From an uncultured Christensenellaceae bacterium (GTDB lineage: Bacteria > Bacillota > Clostridia > Christensenellales > Pumilibacteraceae), in assembly GCA_910587595.1 (NCBI GenBank), contig CAJULQ010000002.1:62001-126000 (forward strand): 64,000 nt of DNA. Reading direction: 5' to 3'. The notes below the pieces were generated by a model. The model ran no database searches. It worked only from the letters and a program-made list of their open reading frames with translations, and was not told where the DNA came from. The position numbers and the translations under genes were made by a program. Below, in pieces: positions 32,380 to 40,787 of the stretch (within the stretch, counting starts at the first letter, position 1; every line of letters begins with the position of its first letter).

Positions 32380-34485
32380 ATGCGGATGGTGGAAGAGATC
32401 GTAAAAAACATGACGCTCGAACAAAAAGCGGCGCAACTCGTGCAAATACCGTACGCGCAAGTGGGGCGCGAAAAAGCCGAAGAGTGGGCAAGGCTGGGCG
32501 TGGGTTCGTTCTTGCACGTGATGGGCGACAACGCGAAACGTTTGCAAGAGATCGCGGTAAAGAGCGGCGCGCATATACCCTTGCTGTTCGGTATAGACGC
32601 CGTGCACGGGCATTGTCTAAACCGCAAAGCCACCGTTTTTCCCACGCAATTATCCATGGCGTGTGCATTTGATCCCGCGCTCGTAAAGCGTATGGCACAA
32701 GCCGCGGCAAAAGAGATCTCGGCCGACGGCTTGCACCAAACGTTTTCTCCCGTGCTGTGTCTTGGCAGAGATATGCGCTGGGGGCGTGTGGACGAAACGT
32801 TCGGCGAAGATCCGTTTTTGGCGGGCGAACTCGGGGCGGCCATGGTGGAGGGCTACCAAGGCGAGGACAACGCCGACGACACTTCGGTCATGGCGTGCGC
32901 CAAACATTATATAGGCTATGGCGAGGCCACGGGCGGGCGTGACAGCTACGATACGAGCATAACGTATCGCAAGATAAAAGACACGTTTTTGCCGCCGTTC
33001 GAAAAAGCCGTAAAGGCGGGCTTAGCAAGTATCATGACGGCGTACGGCAGTATAGACGGCACGCCGTGTACGTCGGATAAAAAGCTACTCAAAGAAATAC
33101 TGAAAGAGGAGCTCGGGTTCGACGGCTTTGTCGTGACCGATTGGCAGAACGTTTCGCACCTCATACGCGAACAGCATGTAGCCGAAAACGAAAAGGACGC
33201 GTCGCGGCTCGCGCTCGAGAGCGGCAACGACATGATGATGAACGCGCCCGAGTTTTACGAGGCTATATTGGATCTTGTGGAGAGCGGCGAAGTAAAGGAA
33301 GAACAGCTCGACGCCGCGGTGCTGCGAATCCTTACGGTAAAAAAGCGCTTCGGCTTATTCGAAGATCCGTTTAAGCAAGCCGACGAAAGATATTTGGGTT
33401 GCGAAGAACATTTGCGGCTAAATAAAGAAATTGCGCGCGAAAGCGTGGTATTATTGAAAAACGACGGTATTCTGCCGCTGACGGGGCAAAAGAGGATACT
33501 TGTTGCGGGGCCGAGCGCCGACGATATCCGTTGCAACTACGGAGATTGGACGTACTTTTCCCACCCGTTGCCCGATTACGACACCCAACCCGTACGCCCT
33601 TACGTAACGTTGTTAGAGGGTGTGAAAGAGCTTGCGAAAAAGCATAACTGTACGGTGGATTACGTAAAAGGTTGCGAGATAAACGAAGAAATACAAGGCG
33701 GAATAGAAAAAACGGTTGCTGCGGCGAAAAAAGCGGATATAGTGATATTCGCGTGCGGCGACAATATTTTGTTGGCGGCCGAGGCGTGCGACCGTGCCGA
33801 CGTGCGACTGCCCAAAGCGCAACGCGAATTGTTCAAAGCATTGTGCGCAACGGGAAAGCCGATCGTGACTGCGCTTATATGCACCAAGCCGCTGTGCGTG
33901 CCGGAAGTAGATGCGCACAGCACGGCGGTGCTTACAAACTTTAACGGCGGCATGTTCGGCGGGCTTGCGCTGGCCGAGGCCGTGTTCGGAGAGATAAACC
34001 CGCACGGAAAACTGCCGATATCTTTTCCGTATCACGTGGGGCAACAGCCGTGTTACTACAACCAACTGCCGGGGTGGCACTGCCGCAGTTATGCGGACAT
34101 GCCGGAAAAACCGTTGTATCCGTTCGGCAAGGGACTTTCCTATACGTCGTTTGCGTATTCGGATATGTCGTTTGACGCGAAAACGCTTACGTTGCGCGTC
34201 AACGTGCAAAATGTAGGCGAGCGGGACGGCGCGGAGATCGTGCAAGTGTATTTCCGCGATATTGTGAGCAGCGTGATAACGCCTGTAAAACAGTTGGTCG
34301 CTTTTCGCAAAGTGCAATTAAAAGCGGGAGAGAGCAAGGAACTGCGATTTACGTTTACGCGTTCGGACTTTTCTTTGGTGAACGCGCAAGAACGACGCGT
34401 GACCGAGGCGGGCGCGTTCGAGATCATGGTAGGCGGCCGTTCGGACGACGCCGACTTGCAAAAGTGTATGTTTACGCTTTCGTAA
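32380..34485 (+). CDS. GH3 family beta-glycosidase
   Basis: This 701-residue protein has the three-domain GH3 plan: a TIM barrel with the nucleophile Asp in FVVTDWQNVSHL (D254), an alpha/beta sandwich from about residue 360 (RESVVLLKNDGILPL), and a C-terminal fibronectin-like domain (FTFTRSDFSLVNAQERRVTEAG). LFGIDAVHGHCLNRKATVFP and the KHYIGYGEATGGRDSY loop are typical of beta-glucosidases and beta-xylosidases. There is no signal peptide, so it acts in the cytoplasm. An AAAGGAGA site lies before ATG. It likely hydrolyses imported oligosaccharides together with the glycosidase that follows. Confidence 0.95.
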   Translation: MRMVEEIVKNMTLEQKAAQLVQIPYAQVGREKAEEWARLGVGSFLHVMGDNAKRLQEIAVKSGAHIPLLFGIDAVHGHCLNRKATVFPTQLSMACAFDPALVKRMAQAAAKEISADGLHQTFSPVLCLGRDMRWGRVDETFGEDPFLAGELGAAMVEGYQGEDNADDTSVMACAKHYIGYGEATGGRDSYDTSITYRKIKDTFLPPFEKAVKAGLASIMTAYGSIDGTPCTSDKKLLKEILKEELGFDGFVVTDWQNVSHLIREQHVAENEKDASRLALESGNDMMMNAPEFYEAILDLVESGEVKEEQLDAAVLRILTVKKRFGLFEDPFKQADERYLGCEEHLRLNKEIARESVVLLKNDGILPLTGQKRILVAGPSADDIRCNYGDWTYFSHPLPDYDTQPVRPYVTLLEGVKELAKKHNCTVDYVKGCEINEEIQGGIEKTVAAAKKADIVIFACGDNILLAAEACDRADVRLPKAQRELFKALCATGKPIVTALICTKPLCVPEVDAHSTAVLTNFNGGMFGGLALAEAVFGEINPHGKLPISFPYHVGQQPCYYNQLPGWHCRSYADMPEKPLYPFGKGLSYTSFAYSDMSFDAKTLTLRVNVQNVGERDGAEIVQVYFRDIVSSVITPVKQLVAFRKVQLKAGESKELRFTFTRSDFSLVNAQERRVTEAGAFEIMVGGRSDDADLQKCMFTLS

Positions 34486-34551
34486 AAAGCGGGGTAAGTT
34501 TGATCGCCGTGCGGCAAGGCGCAATCGGTGTGGCCGAGGGAGCAATTTTGT

Positions 34552-35796
34552 ATGACAAACTATGACGCATTGATCAAAGAATATATATTGCAACGGGTGC
34601 GCGGCGTTTTGAAACCGCCGTCGGGCGATCTGGCCTATCCCTTCATCGATCCGGGCGCGGGATACGGCAACGAGTTGTGGGATTGGGACTCCTATTTCAC
34701 GGCGCATGCGCTCATATCGGCGTGTCAACGTTTTTCGGACAGCGAATTGCAACGGGCGGGATTGGATCGCCAAACCGTGGCCGCGCACAGCAAAGGTTGC
34801 GTGCGCAACTTTCTGGCGGCGCAAGAAGCGGACGGCTATGTGCCTATTTTAACGGCGGCGGCGGGATTGTTCCGCGGCTATTTTCATGCCGAGCACCAAA
34901 AAGGCACGCCGCTCAACCAGCACAAGCCCTTTTTGTGCCAAGCGGCGCAACAAGCGAGCGAGTTTTCCGGCGATTACGATTGGCTGGACGCGGCGTCGCT
35001 CGTGCGCTATATGCAATATTACGAACAAAAGCAGTACGACGAAAACAGCGGCTTGTTTGTGTGGCAAGACGACATCATGGTGGGCATAGACAATAACCCC
35101 ACGGTGTTTTTCCGTCCGCCGCACAGCTGTGCCGACCTGTATCTCAACTGTTTTATGGTGCTCGAGTACGAGGCGCTCGCGCACATTTTGGCGTGCAAAA
35201 AAGACGATCGCGCCCAAACGTATGCGCAAAAAGCGGAAACGCTCAAGGCGGCGATAAACCGCGAAATGTGGGACGAGCGCGACGGACTGTATTATTCGCA
35301 AGACGTAGGCTTTCATCGCGTAACGCGCAAGATCGGCGATTTTGCCTTTCATGCGGGACTTGCGCCCCGTTGGCATTCGTTGCCGCTCAAAATTCGTTTT
35401 TGGGGTTGTTTTTTGCCGCTGTATGCGGGCGTGTGTTCTTTGGAACGCGCCCAACGCATGTGCGCGCATTTAGACGATCCCCGCATGGTAACGGCCTACG
35501 GCATACGCACGTTGGCCTCCGACGAAAAAATGTACGACCTCGAAAAAAGCGGCAATCCATCCAATTGGTTGGGCGCCATATGGACGGTGGCCAACTATAC
35601 GGTGTATAAAGGACTGTTGCGCTACGGTTTTACGGAGCGGGCGGAATGTATGCGCGCCGCCACGCTCGCACTGCTCGGCAAAAACTTGCACGAAAGCGGC
35701 GAAATGTTCGAGAGTTACCAACCCGACACGGGCGAGCCAAATTTGCACCCCGGTTTTTTGAGTTGGAACTTGCTTTCGTTGGAGCTGTTGGCCTAA
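34552..35796 (+). CDS. GH63/GH37-like (alpha/alpha)6 glycosidase
   Basis: This 414-residue protein is a compact all-helical barrel of the trehalase and mannosylglycerate-hydrolase type. LWDWDSYFTAHAL, NQHKPFLCQAA, FRPPHSCADLYLNCF, NPSNWLGAIWTVANY and MFESYQPDTGEPN match conserved parts of this clan. The ATG at 34552 follows a GAGGGAG site; a GTG 24 bases upstream is less likely. There is no signal peptide. It lies 66 bases after GH3 and convergent to fba, separated by the terminator at 35817-35850. The exact substrate is not predictable. Confidence 0.82.
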   Translation: MTNYDALIKEYILQRVRGVLKPPSGDLAYPFIDPGAGYGNELWDWDSYFTAHALISACQRFSDSELQRAGLDRQTVAAHSKGCVRNFLAAQEADGYVPILTAAAGLFRGYFHAEHQKGTPLNQHKPFLCQAAQQASEFSGDYDWLDAASLVRYMQYYEQKQYDENSGLFVWQDDIMVGIDNNPTVFFRPPHSCADLYLNCFMVLEYEALAHILACKKDDRAQTYAQKAETLKAAINREMWDERDGLYYSQDVGFHRVTRKIGDFAFHAGLAPRWHSLPLKIRFWGCFLPLYAGVCSLERAQRMCAHLDDPRMVTAYGIRTLASDEKMYDLEKSGNPSNWLGAIWTVANYTVYKGLLRYGFTERAECMRAATLALLGKNLHESGEMFESYQPDTGEPNLHPGFLSWNLLSLELLA

Positions 35797-35816
35797 AAAC
35801 ATTATAAAAAACACAA

Positions 35817-35850
35817 CAAAAAAAGCGTCCGCACGGCGGGCGCTCTTTTT
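35817..35850. terminator. Bidirectional terminator between glycosidase gene and fba
   Basis: A 9-base stem (35824-35832 with 35836-35844, one G-T pair) closes on ACG, with A run before and six T after. Confidence 0.9.
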
Positions 35851-35891
35851 TGTGTTGTATACGAAAGATAAAAGGGGAAGATTTCGGCCGC

Positions 35892-36821
35892 TTATGCTTT
35901 GCCGTTGCAACCGAGCACGTTGACCAACTTGTGTTTTACGCACTGTTTGATCATTTCGCGAGCGGGGGCAAGGTATTGGCGGGGGTCGAAGTGGGCGGGG
36001 TTCTCGATAAAGTGCTTGCGCACCGCCGCGGTAAACGCCATGCGAAGATCGGAATCGATGTTGATCTTGCACACCGCCATGCCGGCTGCTTTGCGGAGCA
36101 TATCTTCGGGCACGCCCTTGGCGCCCGGCATGGAACCGCCGTTTTCTTGAATGATCTTTACATATTCGGGCAACACGCTGCTGGCTCCGTGCAATACGAT
36201 GGGGAATTTAGGCAAGCGTTTGGCCACTTCTTCGAGAATGTCGAAACGCAAGCGGGCGTCGCCCTTGAATTTGAATGCGCCGTGGCTGGTGCCGATGGCA
36301 ATGGCAAGGCTGTCTACGCCCGTTTTGGAAACGAATTCTTCCACTTGGTCGGGATCGGTATAGCATGCGTTGGATTCGGACACGTTTACGTCGTCTTCCA
36401 CGCCGGCAAGACGGCCGAGCTCGGCCTCTACCACAACGCCGCGGTCATGCGCATATTTCACGACTTGCGAGGTGATCTTGATGTTCTCGGCGAACGTGTG
36501 GTGGCTGGCGTCGATCATCACCGAAGTGAAACCGTCTTCGATGGCGGAAACGCACAGTTCGTAGGAATCGCCGTGATCGAGGTGCAAACTGATGGGCAAG
36601 CCGGAATCTTCCACGGCGGCCTCCACCAATTTTTTAAGGTAGCGGGGGTTGGCGTATTTGCGCGCGCCCGAGCTTACTTGCAGAATGAGGGGGGCGTTTT
36701 CTTCCTTGCCCGCTTCCACAATACCTTGGATCATCTCCATGTTGTTCACGTTGAACGCGCCGATGGCGTAGCCGCCCTCGTACGCCTTACGGAACATTTC
36801 TTTGGTCGTAACTAATGGCAT
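35892..36821 (-). CDS. fba: Class II fructose-bisphosphate aldolase
   Basis: This zinc-dependent aldolase of glycolysis is 309 residues long. Zinc-binding His and catalytic Asp residues are in HLDHGDSYEL, the loop VVEAELGRLAGVEDD, GTSHGAFKFKGDARLRF and VLHGASSVLPE. The ATG is placed by GGAGG 7 bases upstream; a longer frame to 36851 lacks support. It is a monocistronic unit on the minus strand, read towards the terminator at 35817-35850. GAPDH is only 3 kb away on the other strand. Confidence 0.96.
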   Translation of the reverse strand: MPLVTTKEMFRKAYEGGYAIGAFNVNNMEMIQGIVEAGKEENAPLILQVSSGARKYANPRYLKKLVEAAVEDSGLPISLHLDHGDSYELCVSAIEDGFTSVMIDASHHTFAENIKITSQVVKYAHDRGVVVEAELGRLAGVEDDVNVSESNACYTDPDQVEEFVSKTGVDSLAIAIGTSHGAFKFKGDARLRFDILEEVAKRLPKFPIVLHGASSVLPEYVKIIQENGGSMPGAKGVPEDMLRKAAGMAVCKINIDSDLRMAFTAAVRKHFIENPAHFDPRQYLAPAREMIKQCVKHKLVNVLGCNGKA

Positions 36822-36901
36822 AAAAATACCTCCGAATTTTTTTGTACGCATACAGTATACTATATATTACGGTATTTGACCAGCAATTCGCGGTAAATAA
36901 A

Positions 36902-36930
36902 TTGACTTTTTTTTCTTGCGGTACTATAAT
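36902..36930 (+). promoter_or_regulatory. Promoter of the M29 gene
   Basis: TTGACT (36902-36907) and TATAAT (36925-36930) are 17 bases apart. GGAGG lies before the ATG at 36976. Confidence 0.85.
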
Positions 36931-36975
36931 GAAAAACAGAGAAACACGGATAAATCAGGCTACGGAGGAAGAGAA

Positions 36976-38091
36976 ATGACCGACCCCAGAGTGGAAAAAC
37001 TCGCGCACGGCCTTGTGCGCTATTCGGTAAAAGTAAAAAAAGGCGATAAGGTGCTTATCGAGGCGTTCGAAACGGACACGGCGCTTGTAACGCAACTTGT
37101 AAAAGAGGTGTTCGCGGCGGGCGGTCAGCCCTTTGTGGAGTTGCGCGACAACAAAGTGCAACGCGCGCTGCTGTTGGGCGGCGACGAAACGTATTTCGAA
37201 AACCTTTGCAAATACGATATTTACCGCATGCAAGACATGGATTGCTATATAGGCGTGCGCGGCGCGCGCAATTCGTACGAAACGAGCGACGTGCCCGCGG
37301 CGCAGACCGAAAAATATTCGGTGCTTTACAGCCACCCCGTGCACCACGACACCCGCGTGTGCAAAACGCGGTGGGTGGTTTTGCGGTATCCCACCGATTC
37401 CATGGCGCAATTGGCGGGCATGTCCACCGAACAGTTCGAAGATTTTTACTTTAACGTGTGCAATCTCGATTATTCCAAAATGGACAAGGCCATGGATGCG
37501 CTCAAAGCGCTCATGGACAAAACGGACAAAGTGCGCATCGTGGCGCGCGACACCGATATTTCCTTTTCCATCAAAGGGATCGGCGCCATCAAATGCGCGG
37601 GCGAAATGAACATTCCCGACGGCGAAGTGTATACCGCGCCCGTGCGCGACAGCGTGAACGGCGTAATCCGGTACAATGCGCCCAGCATAGAAAACGGCAT
37701 CAAGTTCGAGGACGTGCGGCTGGTGTTTCGCAACGGCAAGATCGTGGAGGCCACAAGCAATTTTACCGAAAAGTGCAACGCTATTTTCGATACCGACGAG
37801 GGCGCGCGGTATGTGGGCGAGTTTGCAATCGGCGTAAATCCTTACGTTACGCAACCCATGGGCGACATTTTGTTTGACGAAAAAATATGCGGATCGATAC
37901 ATTTTACGCCGGGCGCCAGCTACGACGATGCTTTCAACGGCAACAAGAGCGCGGTGCATTGGGATTTGGTGCTCATTCAAACGCCCGAATACGGCGGCGG
38001 CGAAATTTGGTTCGACGGCGTGCTCGTTCGTAAAGACGGACGGTTCGTTCTGCCCGAACTGCAGTGCCTCAATCCCGAAAATTTGCGGTAA
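36976..38091 (+). CDS. M29-family aminopeptidase
   Basis: This 371-residue metallo-aminopeptidase is of the thermophilic aminopeptidase T type. The N-terminal region (EKLAHGLVRYSVKVKKGDKVLIEAF) and C-terminal metal site (GEFAIGVNP, CGSIHFTPGASY and VHWDLVL) match the family; the ligand Glu, His and Asp are present. It is cytoplasmic and should trim peptides, so it could work on those imported by the Opp system at 53-61 kb. The ATG was chosen for the GGAGG site; upstream frames lack one. Two small genes follow. Confidence 0.92.
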   Translation: MTDPRVEKLAHGLVRYSVKVKKGDKVLIEAFETDTALVTQLVKEVFAAGGQPFVELRDNKVQRALLLGGDETYFENLCKYDIYRMQDMDCYIGVRGARNSYETSDVPAAQTEKYSVLYSHPVHHDTRVCKTRWVVLRYPTDSMAQLAGMSTEQFEDFYFNVCNLDYSKMDKAMDALKALMDKTDKVRIVARDTDISFSIKGIGAIKCAGEMNIPDGEVYTAPVRDSVNGVIRYNAPSIENGIKFEDVRLVFRNGKIVEATSNFTEKCNAIFDTDEGARYVGEFAIGVNPYVTQPMGDILFDEKICGSIHFTPGASYDDAFNGNKSAVHWDLVLIQTPEYGGGEIWFDGVLVRKDGRFVLPELQCLNPENLR

Positions 38092-38129
38092 CAAGGCGCT
38101 TGTCTACCTAAGAAAAAGGATAAAAACGC

Positions 38130-38663
38130 ATGATCGAAGTAAAAACCATATGGAGCGAAGCGCTGTTGCAAAAGTGCAACGCGGCGCAATCGCGGCGGCG
38201 TTTGTGGTTGCCGTTGGTTGTGATGACGGTATTGGCGGCGGCGGGCATAGCTTGTTTGTTTGTGGACGGCTTGGGCGTGGTTTGCGGCGTGCCCGTTCTC
38301 TGTATTGCGGCGGCGGTGCCCGTTGCCTATCTGGCGATTTCTCACTTTTGGGTGCGCAACATGGTGCGCAAGTCGGCGGCGGTGCAAAACCAAACCACGC
38401 AGATCGTGCGGTTTACCGACGCGATCATGGTGAACCAATCCAATAAATACACGGCGGCGCAAGATGTGCGCTTTTCATACGACGAGATCGCCAAAGCGTA
38501 TGAGCGCGAAGAGGCGTTTTATTTGCATGTGGGCGCGCAGACCTATATATTAGACGCCAAAGGGTTCCGAATGGGCACGCGTCGCGACTTGCACGACGTG
38601 CTTTTTGCGCGGTTGGGCGCCAAGCGTTTTCATTGGCAAAGCCGTTTATACGCCAAGAAATGA
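38130..38663 (+). CDS. YcxB-like membrane protein
   Basis: This 177-residue protein has two hydrophobic segments (about residues 26-47 and 52-72) followed by a soluble beta-rich part (VRFSYDEIAKAYEREEAFYLHVGAQTYILDAKGF) like YcxB domains, which are found in many Firmicutes but lack a known function. It precedes the ImmA-like gene with an ATGA overlap, so the two are translationally coupled. Confidence 0.65.
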   Translation: MIEVKTIWSEALLQKCNAAQSRRRLWLPLVVMTVLAAAGIACLFVDGLGVVCGVPVLCIAAAVPVAYLAISHFWVRNMVRKSAAVQNQTTQIVRFTDAIMVNQSNKYTAAQDVRFSYDEIAKAYEREEAFYLHVGAQTYILDAKGFRMGTRRDLHDVLFARLGAKRFHWQSRLYAKK

Positions 38664-39340
38664 TCGGGCTGGCGGGCAACATCAAACTGCATTTCGGCGC
38701 CAAATACATGGCCGAAGATACGGCGGGCTATCTATTATATCGGTTCGACCGCGCGGCGCTGGACGGGCGGGCGGTGGATATGGCGCGCCTAGCCCGTTTT
38801 TTGGGACTTGCCGTGCATTGCGAATACATAACGGGCGATTGCACGCAAGCGTTGGGCATGGTGGCATTCGAGCCGCAACGCGTGTATACGGCGGCGGGCG
38901 CGCTCGATCTTTTTACGCCCGCGGCGGTGGTCGAACGGGATATAATCGAACGCGGAGAGGGCGGACTGTATAACTTTGCGTTGGCGCTCATGTGCGCCGA
39001 GGCGTTGTATTTCGGCGCCAAACACGATCAAGACGACGGCGCGCAACTGTCGTTCGGACTGCACAGCGTTGCCTCGCATAACGGCAAGCGCATAGAATTG
39101 GACGCGGCGGCGGACGATATTTTCTTAAAAGAAGAGAGCGCGGCGCGCTTTGCGCTCAAATTGCTTATGCCCAAAAACGGGTTCAAGCGGCAAACCATGG
39201 TATTGTATGCCTATTTGCATATCAACCGCGCCACGCTCGACGAGCAAAAACACTTGCCTTTTGTGGTGGAAAATATGGCCGAAAGGTATAACGTGCCCGC
39301 GTTTGCCGTGCTCGCGCGCATGAAAGAGTTGAATTTGTAG
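38660..39340 (+). CDS. ImmA/IrrE-like protein lacking the zinc motif
   Basis: This 226-residue protein follows the layout of clostridial ImmA/IrrE metallopeptidases: FLGLAVHCEYI in the first half, PAAVVERDIIERGEGG aligned with the GTI.ID..L..G..G segment, then NFALA directly before the active site, and ARFALKLLMPKNGF and ERYNVPAFAVLARMKELNL at the end. The usual HExxH is LMCAE (residues 110-114), so both His and the Glu are replaced and no zinc can be bound there. The start ATG overlaps the stop of the YcxB-like gene. It probably works as a binding protein, not a peptidase; assignment rests on pattern matching, not alignment scores. Confidence 0.6.
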   Translation: MIGLAGNIKLHFGAKYMAEDTAGYLLYRFDRAALDGRAVDMARLARFLGLAVHCEYITGDCTQALGMVAFEPQRVYTAAGALDLFTPAAVVERDIIERGEGGLYNFALALMCAEALYFGAKHDQDDGAQLSFGLHSVASHNGKRIELDAAADDIFLKEESAARFALKLLMPKNGFKRQTMVLYAYLHINRATLDEQKHLPFVVENMAERYNVPAFAVLARMKELNL

Positions 39341-39405
39341 CGGCCCTCGGCTGCCCGTTCGGCGGGAAAAGGCGGGGATAATTTCGAAAAGCACGGTAAA
39401 ATCGC

Positions 39406-39434
39406 TTGCAAAATACGTAAAAACAGTATATCAT
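39406..39434 (+). promoter_or_regulatory. gap promoter
   Basis: TTGCAA (39406-39411) and TATCAT (39429-39434) with 17-base spacing, followed by a GGAGGAG ribosome site before the ATG at 39476. Confidence 0.65.
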
Positions 39435-39475
39435 ATATGTGCAAATAAAAAAATGTTCGGAGGAGAACAAACAAT

Positions 39476-40555
39476 ATGGCAAACAAAGACGTAGTCAAAG
39501 TCGGCATCAACGGTTTCGGTAGAATCGGTCGTCTTGCGTTCCGTCAGATGTTCGGAGCGAAAGGATACGAGATCGTGGCGATCAACGATCTGACCAGCCC
39601 CGCTATGCTTGCGAACTTGCTCAAATACGACACCGCGCAAGGCGGCTACTGCGGCAAGATCGGCGAGAACACGCACACCGTGGCGTCCAAAGAACCCGTT
39701 TACGAAGAAGACGGAAAAACCGTGAAAGTGCCCGGCTCGATTACCGTAGACGGCAAAGAAATCACCATCTATGCCATGCCCAAAGCGCAAGACCTGCCTT
39801 GGGGCAAGTTGGGCGTAGACGTAGTGCTTGAATGCACGGGCTTTTATTGCTCCAAAGACAAGTCGATGGCGCACATTGCCGCCGGCGCCAAAAAAGTTAT
39901 CATCTCCGCGCCCGCCGGCAACGATCTTAAAACCATTGTGTACAGCGTGAACGAGAAGACCTTGAATAAAGACGATCAAGTAATCTCCGCCGCTTCGTGC
40001 ACCACCAACTGCTTGGCACCCATGGCCAAAGCGCTCAACGATTACGCGCCCGTGCAGTCGGGTATCATGAGCACCATTCACGCCTATACCGGCGACCAAA
40101 TGATCTTAGACGGCCCGCACCGCAAAGGCGATATGCGCCGCGCAAGAGCGGGTGCCGCCAACATCGTTCCCAACTCGACGGGCGCCGCCAAAGCGATCGG
40201 CTTGGTTATTCCCGAATTGAACGGCAAGCTCATCGGTTCGGCGCAACGCGTGCCCGTGCCCACCGGTTCCACCACTATCCTTACCGCCGTTGTAAAGGGC
40301 AAGGACGTGACCAAAGAGGGTATCAACGCCGCCATGAAAAAGGCCGCGAGCGAATCGTTCGGCTATAACGAGGACCCCATCGTTTCGTCCGACGTGATCG
40401 GCATGCGTTACGGCTCGTTGTTCGACGCCACTCAAACCATGGTGTCCAAGATCGGCGACGAGCTGTATCAAGTGCAAGTGGTTTCGTGGTACGATAACGA
40501 GAATTCGTACACCAGCCAAATGGTGCGCACCATCAAATATTTTGCGGGACTGTAA
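39476..40555 (+). CDS. gap: Glyceraldehyde-3-phosphate dehydrogenase
   Basis: This 359-residue glycolytic enzyme starts VGINGFGRIGRLAF (NAD site) with the Asp of AINDLTSPAML, which favours NAD over NADP. The catalytic Cys is C175 in ASCTTNCLAPMAK. The substrate loop GPHRKGDMRRARA and terminal YDNENSYTSQMVRTI are also standard. It is about 20 residues longer than usual, mostly in the first domain (EEDGKTVKVPGSITVDGKE). It is monocistronic, with a strong promoter, a GGAGGAG site and the terminator at 40599-40632. Confidence 0.97.
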   Translation: MANKDVVKVGINGFGRIGRLAFRQMFGAKGYEIVAINDLTSPAMLANLLKYDTAQGGYCGKIGENTHTVASKEPVYEEDGKTVKVPGSITVDGKEITIYAMPKAQDLPWGKLGVDVVLECTGFYCSKDKSMAHIAAGAKKVIISAPAGNDLKTIVYSVNEKTLNKDDQVISAASCTTNCLAPMAKALNDYAPVQSGIMSTIHAYTGDQMILDGPHRKGDMRRARAGAANIVPNSTGAAKAIGLVIPELNGKLIGSAQRVPVPTGSTTILTAVVKGKDVTKEGINAAMKKAASESFGYNEDPIVSSDVIGMRYGSLFDATQTMVSKIGDELYQVQVVSWYDNENSYTSQMVRTIKYFAGL

Positions 40556-40598
40556 GATACAATCTCGCAAAACAATACAATAAACGGATCTGGCAAAG

Positions 40599-40632
40599 AG
40601 GCTATCGGTAGGGTATACCTATAGCCTTTTTT
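40599..40632 (+). terminator. gap terminator
   Basis: AGGCTAT (40599-40605) with ATAGCCT (40621-40627), and GGTA/TACC inside, followed by six T. Confidence 0.88.
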
Positions 40633-40674
40633 GCATGTTCGTTTGTTTTTGTATCGTTTACAAGGGCATTGCAC

Positions 40675-40703
40675 TTGACAGCTTGTTCGAAATAGAATAT
40701 AAT
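40675..40703 (+). promoter_or_regulatory. Perfect-consensus promoter of the protease-Opp operon
   Basis: TTGACA (40675-40680) and TATAAT (40698-40703) are exactly 17 bases apart. The ATG of the giant protease is 85 bases downstream. Confidence 0.92.
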
Positions 40704-40709
40704 TATATT

Positions 40710-40741
40710 AGTATACTTATAGTATACTGTCCGTAGTATAC
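40710..40741 (+). repeat. Three AGTATAC boxes in the protease leader
   Basis: AGTATAC occurs at 40710-40716, 40721-40727 and 40735-40741, just downstream of the predicted transcription start. The boxes contain the palindrome GTATAC. They could be a regulator binding array or an mRNA leader element. Confidence 0.5.
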
Positions 40742-40787
40742 GGCTAAACTATCACCGCAGGCAGCGGACCGAAAGGTAAAATTACCC

